Assembly (NCBI GenBank): GCA_022791995.1
Contig: JAAWAD010000043.1
Span: 20,264 to 84,263 of the forward strand
Direction: 5' to 3'
Source: Lawsonibacter sp.
GTDB taxonomy: Bacteria > Bacillota > Clostridia > Oscillospirales > Oscillospiraceae
DNA length: 64,000 nt
The notes under the pieces are model-generated. The model had not been told where the DNA came from and made no database searches. It worked only from the letters and a program-made list of their open reading frames with translations. Both the position numbers and the translations under genes were made by a program. Below, one piece after another: positions 35,399 to 44,207 of this stretch (position 1 is the first letter of the stretch; each line of letters opens with the position of its first letter).

Positions 35399-35760
35399 TA
35401 CGCCCCGGCCTTGTCCAGGGCGGACAGCACCCGCTCCCGGTCCAGCGGCTTGGCGATAAAGCCCCTGGCGCCGATGGACATGGCCTCATCAATGGTCTCG
35501 TCATAGGCCAGATGGGACATCATCACAATTTTGGCGTCGGGGTTGGCCTCCAACAGGATGCGGGACGCCTCCAGACCGTCCATGCCGGGCATCAGGATGT
35601 CCATGGTCACCAGATCCGGTTGAACGTCCGCATATCTGGCCACTGCGTCCTCTCCCTTCCGGCAGAAGGAGACCACCTCGTACTGTGTATTCTCCAGAAG
35701 CTTTTTCATCTGGATCTCCACCATACGGGAGTCGTCCACAACCATGACTCGTTTTCCCAT
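35398..35760 (-). CDS. Single-domain response regulator (CheY-like)
   Basis: 120 residues that consist of a receiver domain only. The acidic pair Asp9-Asp10, phospho-acceptor Asp54 in TMDILMPGMDG, Ser82 and Lys104 are all in place, so it should be phosphorylated. ATG 35760 is preferred over an in-frame TTG at 35766 because AGAGG is 9 bases away. No histidine kinase is in the window. It follows the FapA/DUF342 gene by 46 bases and could act in chemotaxis or sporulation-type phosphorelays. Confidence 0.9.
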   Translation of the reverse strand: MGKRVMVVDDSRMVEIQMKKLLENTQYEVVSFCRKGEDAVARYADVQPDLVTMDILMPGMDGLEASRILLEANPDAKIVMMSHLAYDETIDEAMSIGARGFIAKPLDRERVLSALDKAGA

Positions 35761-35806
35761 ATTCAATCGCCTCTTTTCAAACGTAAATTGGTGCAGTCTG
35801 CCCGCT

Positions 35807-37519
35807 TCAAATCAGGCAGATTTCTCCGCTGACCAGCACAGCGGTGCAGGGGCGAACCTCGTGCTTCAGGCGCATGGAGGCCTCGCCAATGAGGATCTGT
35901 GTTCCAGGGTAAGCGATCCCGCACACAAGCCGGCGGACCTGCTGCTCCTCCTGAAGAGGGGAGGCGGGCTCGCCCTCCTCCTTGGCCAGCTGCTCCAGCT
36001 TGTTCCGGTTCACTGAAAGCTGCATCCGCATTTTGGACATGCGAGTCAGCTTGGAGGGGCTGTCCGGCTGGGGCTCTGTCTTTTTGATCTCCTCCTCCAG
36101 CTCCTGGATTTCCCGCTGGAGGATATCCTGGTCAAAGCTTTCGCAGGGGTGGCCGCCCAGGGAGATCATGGTGGAGCACTCAGAGCGGGAGCCGACAATG
36201 CTGGCGTTGACCTCTCCGGCGGCCCGAAGGCTGCCCCCGATGATCGTGCCCCGGCCGGAGCACACCTGAATGGTACCGTCGCTGTACACATCGCAGTTGA
36301 TGATGCAGTCGGCCTGGATCAGCTCCTTGGCATAGACACAGCTGCTCTCCAGGAATTTGGCATAGATACCCCGGTTGGCCCGGATTACGGCCCGGTCGTC
36401 CCCCTGGATGCCCTTTACCACCACCAGATCCTCGCCGGCGTCCACAGTACAGGCCTCTACCACGCCGTCCACGGTGATGTTTCCCATGGCCCGGACGGAG
36501 AAGCCGCTGCACACGTCCCCGTGGATATGTACATCCCCCAGGAAATTGATGCTGCCGGTGGAGTAATCCACGCTGCCGCCAATCTCCAGAAGGGGCTTTA
36601 CCTGAAAGCCTCGGCCAGTGAACTCCACACAGCCGGCCCGAGAGGCCACCAGCCGGCTGCCGTCCTCGGAAATTTCCGTGTTGCGCCCCTTGGGAAGGAC
36701 AGCCGCCCGCCCGTCCTTGGCGGGGAGCTCCTGGCCCAGTACGGTCCGTCCGGGGATGCCCTGGGTGGGCGCAATCGCCCGGCAGATAACCGCCCCTTCC
36801 TCCACGTTCTGCACCAGGTTCAGGGAGGTATAGTCCACCCGTCCGTACTCGTCCATCGTCACCTTCCGCTCCGCCACCCGGGGGAACAGGTCCACGATGT
36901 ACCCATGCTTCCCATTGACTGCCTGGGTGCCCTGGGCCGCCAGAACCAGATGGAAGTACCGGTTGGGGGCCTGGGGCAGACGGTCCAGCAGGGTCTCGTC
37001 CAGGCCGAAGCAAACCTTGCTCTCCTCCAGCGCCTGAGACAGCATGGCCCGGTCCACATCCTGGCCTTTGCCCACCGGAGGGTAGATCAGCAGCCAGGCG
37101 GACTGACGATTTGTGGTGACAAATACAACCACAAGGGCGTCCAGGTCGGGGGATGGAGGCGGAGGCTCATCCGGCCGTTTGGCCTTGGGCAGGGCCTGAT
37201 TCAGCCGCTGGTTGGCCGTGGAATTTACCGTCATCTGAAGGCGGACCAGTTCCCGCTGCGCCTCTGCGGGGGGCATAACTGGGGGACGGCCCTCCGGGGC
37301 CTCCAGCAAAATCTGGGGAGGGGAGCCAACCCGGCTAGTCTGCCGCCGTTGCAGCCGCCACAGCTGATTCAGCGCGTGCTCCGGGGGAAGGACAAGCTGG
37401 ACCGGCTCAGGCTTAGCGGGTGGGGGCGGAGTTTGGATTTGTTCCTCCTCAAAGGGAGCCTCCTCTGTCTTTTGGGGCTTGCCGAAGAACCAGGACAGGA
37501 TCGTATCTTTGATCGTCAT
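35807..37519 (-). CDS. FapA/DUF342 family protein
   Basis: 570 residues. The N-terminal 130 residues are Pro/Glu-rich and variable. The FapA domain (about 165-440) ends as a right-handed beta-helix with hydrophobic repeats such as GNITVDGVVEACTVDAGEDL; a charged coiled coil follows (about 460-520). FapA proteins are cytoplasmic polymer-forming scaffolds linked to flagella, chemotaxis or signalling. ATG 37519 has AGGAGGTG. The adjacent CheY-like receiver suggests a joint signalling role; this is inference. Confidence 0.88.
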   Translation of the reverse strand: MTIKDTILSWFFGKPQKTEEAPFEEEQIQTPPPPAKPEPVQLVLPPEHALNQLWRLQRRQTSRVGSPPQILLEAPEGRPPVMPPAEAQRELVRLQMTVNSTANQRLNQALPKAKRPDEPPPPSPDLDALVVVFVTTNRQSAWLLIYPPVGKGQDVDRAMLSQALEESKVCFGLDETLLDRLPQAPNRYFHLVLAAQGTQAVNGKHGYIVDLFPRVAERKVTMDEYGRVDYTSLNLVQNVEEGAVICRAIAPTQGIPGRTVLGQELPAKDGRAAVLPKGRNTEISEDGSRLVASRAGCVEFTGRGFQVKPLLEIGGSVDYSTGSINFLGDVHIHGDVCSGFSVRAMGNITVDGVVEACTVDAGEDLVVVKGIQGDDRAVIRANRGIYAKFLESSCVYAKELIQADCIINCDVYSDGTIQVCSGRGTIIGGSLRAAGEVNASIVGSRSECSTMISLGGHPCESFDQDILQREIQELEEEIKKTEPQPDSPSKLTRMSKMRMQLSVNRNKLEQLAKEEGEPASPLQEEQQVRRLVCGIAYPGTQILIGEASMRLKHEVRPCTAVLVSGEICLI

Positions 37520-37616
37520 ACTACTGCACCTCCTGCTCGGGGGGCTCTGCGGAGCCCGTGGTTGATTGCGGCAGGAGCGGATATTCTGCCCTGGACCGCT
37601 CGACAGTGCTGTGGTT

Positions 37617-37651
37617 CAAAAGAGCTCCCGCAGAGAATTGGCAGGAGCTCT
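37617..37651 (-). terminator. Terminator of the glycoside-hydrolase-like gene
   Basis: AGAGCTCC / GGAGCTCT stem followed on the minus strand by TTTTG, just past the stop at 37658. Confidence 0.7.
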
Positions 37652-37657
37652 GTGTGG

Positions 37658-38743
37658 CTACTCGGTCAAAAGGGCATAGGCGGCCTGAGCCCCCTGGGGC
37701 AGAGCATTGGAAATCAGTACCAGACAGCTGTCTCCCTCTGTAATACCCGCCTGGAAGAGGAGGTCGGCAGCCGGCTGCTCCGGGTCGTCCTCCATCCAGA
37801 TGTGGTCGGCATAGGTCTCCAGAAGGGCGGGGGTGAGGCCGGTCCTGGTATCCTCTCCCGTGAGCACGGCCGGGTCCACCCGTACAGACAGCGCGGTGTC
37901 ATAGGGCTTCAGCGCGCTGCGCAGCTCCTGGAAGAAGGCCTCCATACTCTCGCTCAGCCGGGCAGGGTCGTACCGGTTCCCCCGGGTGATGACATCCACC
38001 CCGCCACGGTTGGGGAAGCAGCAGTCCTCCAGGACAATCTCGTCAAAGCCCAGCTCAGCCAGCTCGGCGCACAGGCCCGCAACATAGGCCCGGACCTCCG
38101 GGACAGCGGGGCTCATCCACCGCAGGTTCTCGTCGTCCCGCCAGTTCCAGCCGTTGGAGGTCTGGATGCCGTAGGGGCGGAAATAGTAGGGCACGGAGTT
38201 GTCCCGGAAGCAGGCGACCCGGGCGATGGTATAAGTCTCTCCCTGGTTGCACAGCCGCAGGTGGTTGTTGATGCCTGCGACCTCAGAGCTGACAAAGGAC
38301 TGACTGGCCTCCTCCAGCTGAGAGGCCCAGCCCAGCTGGCCCTCCTGGTCCTTCATCACCACCACCAGGGCGTTGGCCCCCGCCTCGGCCAGCTTCTGCG
38401 GAGCGGTCCCCTCCAGCAGCTCCGTGAGAGAGACCTGGAGGGCAGCCAGCGCGGGCTCCTCCGGTTCCGGCTCTGGCTCGGGCAGTCCCGGGACCGACTG
38501 GCTTCCCATGGTATCTCCGTCAATCAGATTCACATCGCCCGACTGGTCGGGGCGCAGCCCCTGAAGGAAGGGCAACTCAATACGCAGGCCGTTGTCGGTG
38601 TAAACAATGTACCGCTGGGCAAAAAACAGTCCCCCGACCGCCAGAACAACGATCACCCCCAGGATGATTGTGAGGCTGAGCAGGCGGTCGTGAAAGGTAC
38701 GCCGCCCCCGATAGCCCCCCGCTCTTCTGCTCCGCTGGCCCAC
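37658..38743 (-). CDS. Putative glycoside hydrolase (DUF4015-like), membrane-anchored
   Basis: 361 residues from a GTG with AAAGGAGGGG upstream. A basic N-terminus, one membrane helix at about 22-44, and a Pro-Glu repeat linker (PEPEPEPEEP) precede an extracytoplasmic TIM-barrel-like domain. The DEIVLEDCCFPNRGG block carries the kind of acidic pair expected at a barrel edge, and the tail resembles the DUF4015 'putative glycoside hydrolase' family. The target is probably a wall or capsule glycan; substrate unknown. Confidence 0.72.
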   Translation of the reverse strand: MGQRSRRAGGYRGRRTFHDRLLSLTIILGVIVVLAVGGLFFAQRYIVYTDNGLRIELPFLQGLRPDQSGDVNLIDGDTMGSQSVPGLPEPEPEPEEPALAALQVSLTELLEGTAPQKLAEAGANALVVVMKDQEGQLGWASQLEEASQSFVSSEVAGINNHLRLCNQGETYTIARVACFRDNSVPYYFRPYGIQTSNGWNWRDDENLRWMSPAVPEVRAYVAGLCAELAELGFDEIVLEDCCFPNRGGVDVITRGNRYDPARLSESMEAFFQELRSALKPYDTALSVRVDPAVLTGEDTRTGLTPALLETYADHIWMEDDPEQPAADLLFQAGITEGDSCLVLISNALPQGAQAAYALLTE

Positions 38744-38815
38744 TTTGCGCCCCTCCTTTCTTGTGGTATAGCTGTTCCTGCTCCTTCAAAAAGCGGGAGA
38801 TCATGCTCTGCCGCA

Positions 38816-38844
38816 ATTATACCAATATTTTGCCCTGTTGGCAA
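38816..38844 (-). promoter_or_regulatory. SigA promoter of the DUF4015-like gene
   Basis: Minus strand TTGCCA, 17 bases, TATAAT, about 70 bases before the start. Confidence 0.7.
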
Positions 38845-38876
38845 CTGCCAATTCCCCCAAATTGGAAAAAACTTGC

Positions 38877-39614
38877 TCAGATCACCATCCCCCCGTCTAC
38901 CTCCAGCACTTGGCCGGTGATGAAGGAGGCCCGGTCAGAGGCCAGAAACCAGATGGCCTGCGCCGCTTCTTCTGGAGTGCCAACCCGGCCCAGAGGGGTA
39001 TCCTCTGCCAGGGCGGCCAGGTCCTCCTGGGACAGGTGGGCGTTCATCTGTGTGTCGATGACCCCGGGGGCCACGCAGTTTACCCGAATGCAGGAAGGGC
39101 CCAACTCCTTGGCCAGGGCGCGGGTTAAGCCGATCACCCCGGCCTTGGCGGCGGAATAGGGGGCCTCGCAGGAGCCCCCCGTCACCCCCCACATGGAGGA
39201 GACAGTGACGATGGCCCCCGCCTTCCGCCGGACCATGCCGGGGATTGCCGCCTGAATGGTGTAGAAGACCCCGTCCAGATCGGCGGCCATCAGCTGCCGC
39301 CATTGGGCGTTGGTGGTGTCGGTGAGCAGCTGCTGGGGCAGGGCGATGCCGGCGCAGCACACCAGGGCGTCCAGGCACCCCAGGGCCTCCTCCGCCTGAT
39401 GGACCAGCCGGACGGCCTCCTCCGGGCGAGAGACGTCGGCCTGGATGGGGACTGCTCGGATTCCTGGATTGCCCAGCACCCGGGCCAACGCCTCAGCCCT
39501 GGCTTGGCTGCGGTGAAAGCCAATGGCGATGTCCCAGCCCTCCCGGGCAAAGAGGCGGGCACAGGCCGCGCCAATTCCGCGGGAGGCCCCAGTAATCAAT
39601 ACAGTTTTGTTCAC
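38877..39614 (-). CDS. SDR family oxidoreductase (3-oxoacyl-ACP reductase-like)
   Basis: 245 residues, classical short-chain dehydrogenase. TGASRGIG at 8-15 binds the nucleotide, and Ser140, Tyr153 and Lys157 (YSAAK) make the catalytic set. It resembles FabG but stands alone, without fatty acid genes nearby, so the carbonyl substrate is open. The start is a GTG with GGAGGAG 7 bases upstream. A putative shared region of about 250 bases separates it from pheA. Confidence 0.9.
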   Translation of the reverse strand: MNKTVLITGASRGIGAACARLFAREGWDIAIGFHRSQARAEALARVLGNPGIRAVPIQADVSRPEEAVRLVHQAEEALGCLDALVCCAGIALPQQLLTDTTNAQWRQLMAADLDGVFYTIQAAIPGMVRRKAGAIVTVSSMWGVTGGSCEAPYSAAKAGVIGLTRALAKELGPSCIRVNCVAPGVIDTQMNAHLSQEDLAALAEDTPLGRVGTPEEAAQAIWFLASDRASFITGQVLEVDGGMVI

Positions 39615-39768
39615 GCCAACACTCCTCCGCGTTTATCTATTATACTGCTTTGTTCCATGTTATCATACCTGTCAGCTCGATGCAATCGCTCTTGCTCTTT
39701 TCCTTGAGAGCGTATCATATAGTTGGAATGGATGGAGCCCCGATCTCCCGGGGCAAGCCTGAAAAGCA

Positions 39769-39796
39769 GAAAAAACCCCTAAACGGATAGAGGCTT
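39769..39796 (-). terminator. Possible weak terminator after pheA
   Basis: Minus-strand AGCCTCT / AGGGGTT stem with two GU pairs, followed by TTTTTT. It is in the pheA-SDR gap (39615-39867), where I see no gene. Confidence 0.35.
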
Positions 39797-39867
39797 TTCT
39801 GTGTGTTTGAACGCGGCGGTTTTAATTGCCAGGGATGCAGGTGTGATTGGATAGGGAGGGTTTCTGC

Positions 39868-40842
39868 TCAGAGATTGCTCTGAAAGTTACCCAAAATGCG
39901 CAGGTAGGAGGTGGAGCGGGACAGCTCCTCCAGAGCGGCGTCCATGCCAGAGGCAGTGAGGCTGCCGGTGAACTCCAGGAAAAACAGGTACTCCCAGCTC
40001 TTCTCCGGGATGGGGCGGGACTCCAGCTTGACCAGATTCAGCCCGTGGAGCAGGCAGACGGTCAAAATCCGCTGCAAGCTGCCCACCTCGTGGGGGGTGG
40101 AGAGGACGGCGGCAATTTTGTCCGCCCCGGGGCGCAGCTCCATGCGGGGAGAGATGACCACAAAGCGGGTGGTGTTGCTGCCGTTGTGGTTGGTGCCCCG
40201 GTGGAGAATCTCCAGCCCGTAGAGCTCCGCCGCCCGGGCCGAACAGATAGCCGCCCGGGTGATATCTCCGGTCTGGGCCACATACCGGGCGCTGGCCGCC
40301 GTGTCCTCAAAGGGAATCTGCTCCCAATCCGGGTGTTGGGACAGGAAGCGGTCGCTCTGAAACAGGCCCTGCTCGTGGGAATAGACCCGGGTGATGGTGT
40401 CCAGCGTGGCTCCTTTGGGGGCCATCAGACAGTGCTCCACTTTAACGGTGTCCTCTCCCACGATGTAGTGCTCATACTGGGCCAGCAGCTCATAGACCTG
40501 GCGGATGGCCCCGGTGGTGCTGTTTTCGATGGGGAGAACGGCGTAATCCGTCTCTCCCCGCTGAATGGCCTCGAAGGCGTCCTCAAACCGGTCCAATCCC
40601 TGGAGCCGGACCCCTTCGCCGAAGAAGGCCAGGGCGGCCATCTCGCTGTAGGCCCCCGCCACTCCCTGGTAGACCACCCGGGGGCGCTCCACCGGGGGAC
40701 GGACGGCGGCCATCGCCTCCCGGCACCGGGTATAGCCTGTGCTCCGCTGTCCCGGCGCTGCCGTCAAATCCAGCCGCGCCCGGAGCAGGGCCATCAGCTC
40801 CCGGTCCAGGGCCTCCAGGCGGGCCGGTGTATTTGTTTCCAT
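39868..40842 (-). CDS. pheA: Prephenate dehydratase with short chorismate-mutase-like N-terminus
   Basis: 324 residues starting METNTPARLEALDREL at 40842 behind AAAGGGG. The prephenate dehydratase domain (about 55-235) has the catalytic GSNTTRF motif (T225-R226-F227 region), and the ACT domain (about 242-320) carries KLESRP for phenylalanine feedback. The N-terminal part resembles the first helix of chorismate mutase but is only about 45 residues and lacks the rest, so mutase activity is unlikely. The gene follows azlD by 56 bases. Confidence 0.92.
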   Translation of the reverse strand: METNTPARLEALDRELMALLRARLDLTAAPGQRSTGYTRCREAMAAVRPPVERPRVVYQGVAGAYSEMAALAFFGEGVRLQGLDRFEDAFEAIQRGETDYAVLPIENSTTGAIRQVYELLAQYEHYIVGEDTVKVEHCLMAPKGATLDTITRVYSHEQGLFQSDRFLSQHPDWEQIPFEDTAASARYVAQTGDITRAAICSARAAELYGLEILHRGTNHNGSNTTRFVVISPRMELRPGADKIAAVLSTPHEVGSLQRILTVCLLHGLNLVKLESRPIPEKSWEYLFFLEFTGSLTASGMDAALEELSRSTSYLRILGNFQSNL

Positions 40843-40898
40843 GGTGATTTCCCCTTTATCTTGCTTTTTATGCCCGTTTTCCGTTGGAGCGGAGGCAT

Positions 40899-41231
40899 CT
40901 AAAATACGCCCTGTACCAGCGCCATATATAGAATGGTGGCCCCAAAGATGGACAGCATATCGATCCCCTTCCACAGGTGAAGGAGGACTGCCGTCATCCC
41001 CGCCGCCAGGGAAGGAACCCAGCCCGCCGGGGAGGCAAAGGATACCCCCTTCAGGCAGTAGACGATCAGCATGGCGATGATAGCGGGGGGCAGGACCCGG
41101 CCCAGGTAGAGGACCAGCTTCGGGGGATGATCCCCCCGGTCGAAGAGCAGGAAGGGCAGGGCCCGGGTAAGGAAAGTAACCAGCGTCATCACCGCCACCG
41201 AGGCCAGAGCTTGTCCAGGTGTCATCGTCAT
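40899..41231 (-). CDS. azlD: Branched-chain amino acid exporter subunit AzlD
   Basis: 110 residues with four hydrophobic helices and the AzlD marker TFLTRALPFLLFDR. With AzlC it forms an exporter for branched-chain amino acids or analogues. The ATG overlaps the azlC stop (ATGA), so translation is coupled. GGAGGCGC lies upstream in azlC. Confidence 0.92.
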   Translation of the reverse strand: MTMTPGQALASVAVMTLVTFLTRALPFLLFDRGDHPPKLVLYLGRVLPPAIIAMLIVYCLKGVSFASPAGWVPSLAAGMTAVLLHLWKGIDMLSIFGATILYMALVQGVF

Positions 41232-41926
41232 GAGAGCGCCTCCTTTTTCTCCTCCAGCCGGGGCCGCAGCAGAGTGAGAGCCAGCACAATGATGCCCAGA
41301 GCGGGGAGGAGCATGTCCTCCGCCCCCACAAGAAGCAGGCTGGCCAGGGTGGCGCCCCCACCCAGAAGGGCGGGCAGGTGACTCCCCGCCGCCCTCCACT
41401 GGCCCACGGCGATGACCAGAAACAGAGCGGTCATGGCAAAGTCCACCCCTGTGGTGTCAAAGCCCAAAGCGGCTCCCAGCACAGCTCCCAGCACCGAGCC
41501 CAGAATCCAATAGCTCTGGTCCAGCATCGCCACTGCAAAATAAAAGTCGTGCTCTTCCACCCCCTCCGGGGCTTTGGCGGAGCTGAGAAGGGCGTAGGTC
41601 TCGTCTGTAAGGGAAAAGATCATGTAAAGCTTCCGCGCACCCATGCCCCGAAACTTCTCCAGCATAGAGAGGCCATAGACCAGATGGCGGAAGTTAATCA
41701 TTAAAGTCAAAAAGGCGGTCTGGGTCAAAGAGGCCCCCGCCGCCAGCAGCGACACCCCCAGATACTGGCCTGAGCCGGCATAGATGGTCAGGCTCATCAA
41801 AAAGGCCCAGCCCACACCGTACCCGGCCGACTGAAGCATCAGCCCAAAGGCCATCCCAATGGCCAGATAGCCCATCAGCACCGGCACCGTCAGGGGGAAG
41901 GCGGCAGCCAGCGTTCTTCGGTTCAT
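41228..41926 (-). CDS. azlC: Branched-chain amino acid exporter subunit AzlC
   Basis: 232 residues, about seven helices. AzlC marks: PVLMGYLAIGMAFGLMLQSAG near the N-terminus, TQTAFLTLMINFRHLVYG and FSLTDETYAL. The start has AGAGGTGAA upstream and a good promoter. It is the first gene of the azlC-azlD-pheA series. Confidence 0.93.
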   Translation of the reverse strand: MNRRTLAAAFPLTVPVLMGYLAIGMAFGLMLQSAGYGVGWAFLMSLTIYAGSGQYLGVSLLAAGASLTQTAFLTLMINFRHLVYGLSMLEKFRGMGARKLYMIFSLTDETYALLSSAKAPEGVEEHDFYFAVAMLDQSYWILGSVLGAVLGAALGFDTTGVDFAMTALFLVIAVGQWRAAGSHLPALLGGGATLASLLLVGAEDMLLPALGIIVLALTLLRPRLEEKKEALS

Positions 41927-42262
41927 GCGGTATGTTCACCTCTTAAAACGATTTCTCCCTATTGTACCTGTTTTCCCTCCGCGGTGCAAGCCCTGTTTTG
42001 GGAAATTCCTGTGCAAGGATGAACCGTGTTGGAAAGGAAGCCTTTCACATGACAAAGGGGAACGCAAAAGGAGCTCCCACTGGAAAAAGGCGGTCCCTCT
42101 ATATAAGATCTGAATTTTATATGAATCGTTCAAATTCAATTTCATAAGGACCTGCTGTCTACGGCATTCAGACAGCAAGTCCCTTTGCAGATTTTGGGTA
42201 AAAACAGTCTTTTTCAGCGCGTCGGAGGCGAAAGCGGCATAGGATAATGCGGGGTGGTTTTG
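41927..42262. other. Gap without assigned gene; one hairpin
   Basis: These 336 bases hold the azlC promoter and an unexplained plus-strand hairpin GGACCTGCTGTCT / AGACAGCAAGTCC (42148-42182, one mismatch). The left part is relatively AT-rich with TATATAAGAT near 42100, which could be a -10 for a short RNA. No convincing protein is seen. Confidence 0.4.
41961..41989 (-). promoter_or_regulatory. SigA promoter of azlCD-pheA
   Basis: Minus strand TTGCAC, 17 bases, TACAAT, about 35 bases before the azlC start. Confidence 0.7.
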
Positions 42263-42505
42263 ATGTTGGGAAGTCTGTTCCGCTATGACGTGCGAATCTT
42301 ACTGGTGCTGGCTATTGTCCTGGCCATTCTGCTGGCCCAGGACCAGGACGAGGGCAATGTGGCCCGTATGGCCGCCTTTTTTGACATTCTGGGGGACGTA
42401 CTGGGGCTGTTCGCCCTACAGCCGGAGCTGTTCAGGGGGACCTCCACAAAGAAAACGGAGAGAGAGACAGACGCTCTGGAGGAATTATCTCAGCCAGCGC
42501 TGTAG
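42263..42505 (+). CDS. Small hypothetical membrane protein (80 aa)
   Basis: 80 residues, one hydrophobic helix (about 10-24: VRILLVLAIVLAILLA) followed by an acidic QDQDEGN turn, a second mildly hydrophobic helix and a charged tail. ATG 42263 has only a weak GGGGTGG site. It overlaps the convergent patatin gene by 21 bases. Plausible but unsupported by any recognised family. Confidence 0.45.
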   Translation: MLGSLFRYDVRILLVLAIVLAILLAQDQDEGNVARMAAFFDILGDVLGLFALQPELFRGTSTKKTERETDALEELSQPAL

Positions 42506-43333
42506 CTCCTCGGCCCGGTCCATGGCCATCTGATAGCCAGCCGCCCACAGCAGGCGCAGCTTTTCTGGGTCCCGCTCCGTGCGGGAGACCCCCAGGGTGG
42601 TGTGGGGAGCGATGACCAGCAGCTTTCCCTGGCGCTCCAGCTGGAACATCCGCTCCCGGCTCTGGTTGTACCGCTCCGCCCGGTCCTGCATGGCCGCCAC
42701 AAAATTGGGGTACTGCCGGTAGGTCCGGCGGATCAGGGGCATCAGGGTGTCCGACCGGCGTACAAAGTCCCGGGGCCGGGTGAGTACCACCACCACCCGG
42801 TCGCAGCCCATGTCCAGTGCCCGCTGCCAGGGGATGGCGTCTCCGATTCCCCCGTCCAGGTAGGGCTGGCCCTCAATTTCAAAGATGGGAAACAGCAGAG
42901 GCATGGCGCAGGTGGCCTTGATTACAGTGGCATGGGGATCCCGTCGGGGAACCGGCAGATAGTCCGCCCGTCCGGTGTTCAGATTGGTCAGCACCGCCTC
43001 AACCTGTCCGGGGTAGGCCTCGAAGGCGTCGTAATCGAAGGGGACCAGCTGGTTGGGAATGGTCTCGAAGGAGAACTCCAGACCAAAGTAGCTGCGGTTG
43101 TCTCGATTCGCCAGGTTGTTCATCCCCATGTAGCGGTGGTCGTTGGCATAGGTGGTGACGACCTCCAAGTTGCGTCCCTTCTGCCGGGAGAGGTAGCTTA
43201 CCCCATAGGCCATTCCGGCGGATACTCCAACGACGTAATCAGTCATAAGATTGGCCTCCAGCAGGCCGTCACACACGCCGCTGGAGAAAATCGCACGGAG
43301 GGCCCCGCCCTCCAGAACCAAGCCTGTTTTCAT
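42485..43333 (-). CDS. Patatin-like phospholipase family protein
   Basis: 282 residues. The oxyanion glycines (EGGALR), nucleophile elbow GVSAG (about 38-42) and the catalytic Asp in the DGGIGD block make an intact Ser-Asp dyad. The N-terminal MKTGLVLEGGALRAIFSSGV fits the YjjU/RssA-like bacterial group, predicted intracellular lipid acyl hydrolases. The ATG has ACAGGAGG upstream. Substrate unknown. Confidence 0.92.
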   Translation of the reverse strand: MKTGLVLEGGALRAIFSSGVCDGLLEANLMTDYVVGVSAGMAYGVSYLSRQKGRNLEVVTTYANDHRYMGMNNLANRDNRSYFGLEFSFETIPNQLVPFDYDAFEAYPGQVEAVLTNLNTGRADYLPVPRRDPHATVIKATCAMPLLFPIFEIEGQPYLDGGIGDAIPWQRALDMGCDRVVVVLTRPRDFVRRSDTLMPLIRRTYRQYPNFVAAMQDRAERYNQSRERMFQLERQGKLLVIAPHTTLGVSRTERDPEKLRLLWAAGYQMAMDRAEELQRWLR

Positions 43334-43430
43334 CGGATACCGTTTGCCTCCTGTGATAGTTTTCCCGTTCTGGCTATAGTATGGTCAAATCCCTTGAAAA
43401 AAGAATCAAAAATCCTGGGAAATCCGCTTT

Positions 43431-44084
43431 TTATTTCGCCTGACGGTCAAACAGGGGGCGGACAGCTTCCCAGACGCTGTCCGCAATGGAATCCGCGTCC
43501 CCGCTGGCGTCGAGTATCACGACCTGATCCAGCTCCCTCTGCCGCGCAAAGGCTTCAAAATACTTTTCCCGCACTGCCGTCAGACGGTCCTCCCGCTCAA
43601 ACAGCTCCCGATGCTGTCCCCGTACCCCGATGCGCTCCAGGGCCGTCTGGACAGGCATATCCAGAAAAATGGTCCGGTCCGGCCGAAGCAGCGAAGCGCT
43701 CTGGCTGTTTGTCTGAATGACCCAGTCCATGTCTGCATCTACGCTGTGGTAGGCATAGGAGGAAAAATAGTACCGGTCGGTGATGACCGCCATACCCTCC
43801 TGAAGCCTTTGCAGAATGCCGTCTGTCTTGTTCAGAAGGTGGTCTAGCCGGTCCGCGGCAAACAGGCTGGCAATTACCCGGTGGTCAGCTTCCATTCTTC
43901 CTGTCATGATCTGGTGTATCAGGGAGCCAATGGGGGCGTCGGTGGGCTCTCGGGTGCAGCAGCAGGGGATGCCCCGAGCTGCCAGCCGCTGGGCCAGGCG
44001 CTGGATCTGTGTGCTCTTTCCTGAGCCGTCAATTCCCTCAAAGGCCAAAAAAACGCCTCTTTTTTCTGTGTTCTGTGGATTCAT
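43431..44084 (-). CDS. tmk: Thymidylate kinase
   Basis: 217 residues from ATG 44084; an ATG at 44093 lies too near the GAGGG site. The P-loop FEGIDGSGKSTQ, the CTREPTD motif and TDRYYFSSYAY are present, the last placing the DRY/H motif correctly. It makes dTDP from dTMP. The lid has LFEREDRLTAVREKYFEAF. Its own promoter is at 44121-44149. Confidence 0.94.
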   Translation of the reverse strand: MNPQNTEKRGVFLAFEGIDGSGKSTQIQRLAQRLAARGIPCCCTREPTDAPIGSLIHQIMTGRMEADHRVIASLFAADRLDHLLNKTDGILQRLQEGMAVITDRYYFSSYAYHSVDADMDWVIQTNSQSASLLRPDRTIFLDMPVQTALERIGVRGQHRELFEREDRLTAVREKYFEAFARQRELDQVVILDASGDADSIADSVWEAVRPLFDRQAK

Positions 44085-44120
44085 CGCTGTCATACCCTCG
44101 CTTTCTGAGGTTTCCCCTTC

Positions 44121-44149
44121 AGTATAGCACGGTTTGCCCGGGCCGGCAA
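44121..44149 (-). promoter_or_regulatory. SigA promoter of tmk
   Basis: Minus strand TTGCCG, 17 bases, TATACT, about 35 bases before the start. Confidence 0.6.
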
Positions 44150-44207
44150 GCCGGAGTTTGAGGTGGAAGAGGGGCCGGGAAACTTCCCGACCCCTTTGGG
44201 CTGTGTT

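Noticed and set aside
36149..38920. Plus-strand open frame of 923 codons
   Set aside because: It runs antisense over the FapA and DUF4015-like genes. Long antisense frames are common in this GC-rich sequence; composition is not protein-like.
41962..42147. Plus-strand 61-codon frame
   Set aside because: No ribosome-binding site, unusual composition and no recognisable family.
44171..44194. GGGGCCGGGAA / TTCCCGACCCC hairpin after the ECF S component as a terminator
   Set aside because: No T-run on the minus strand; it may be only a stable stem.
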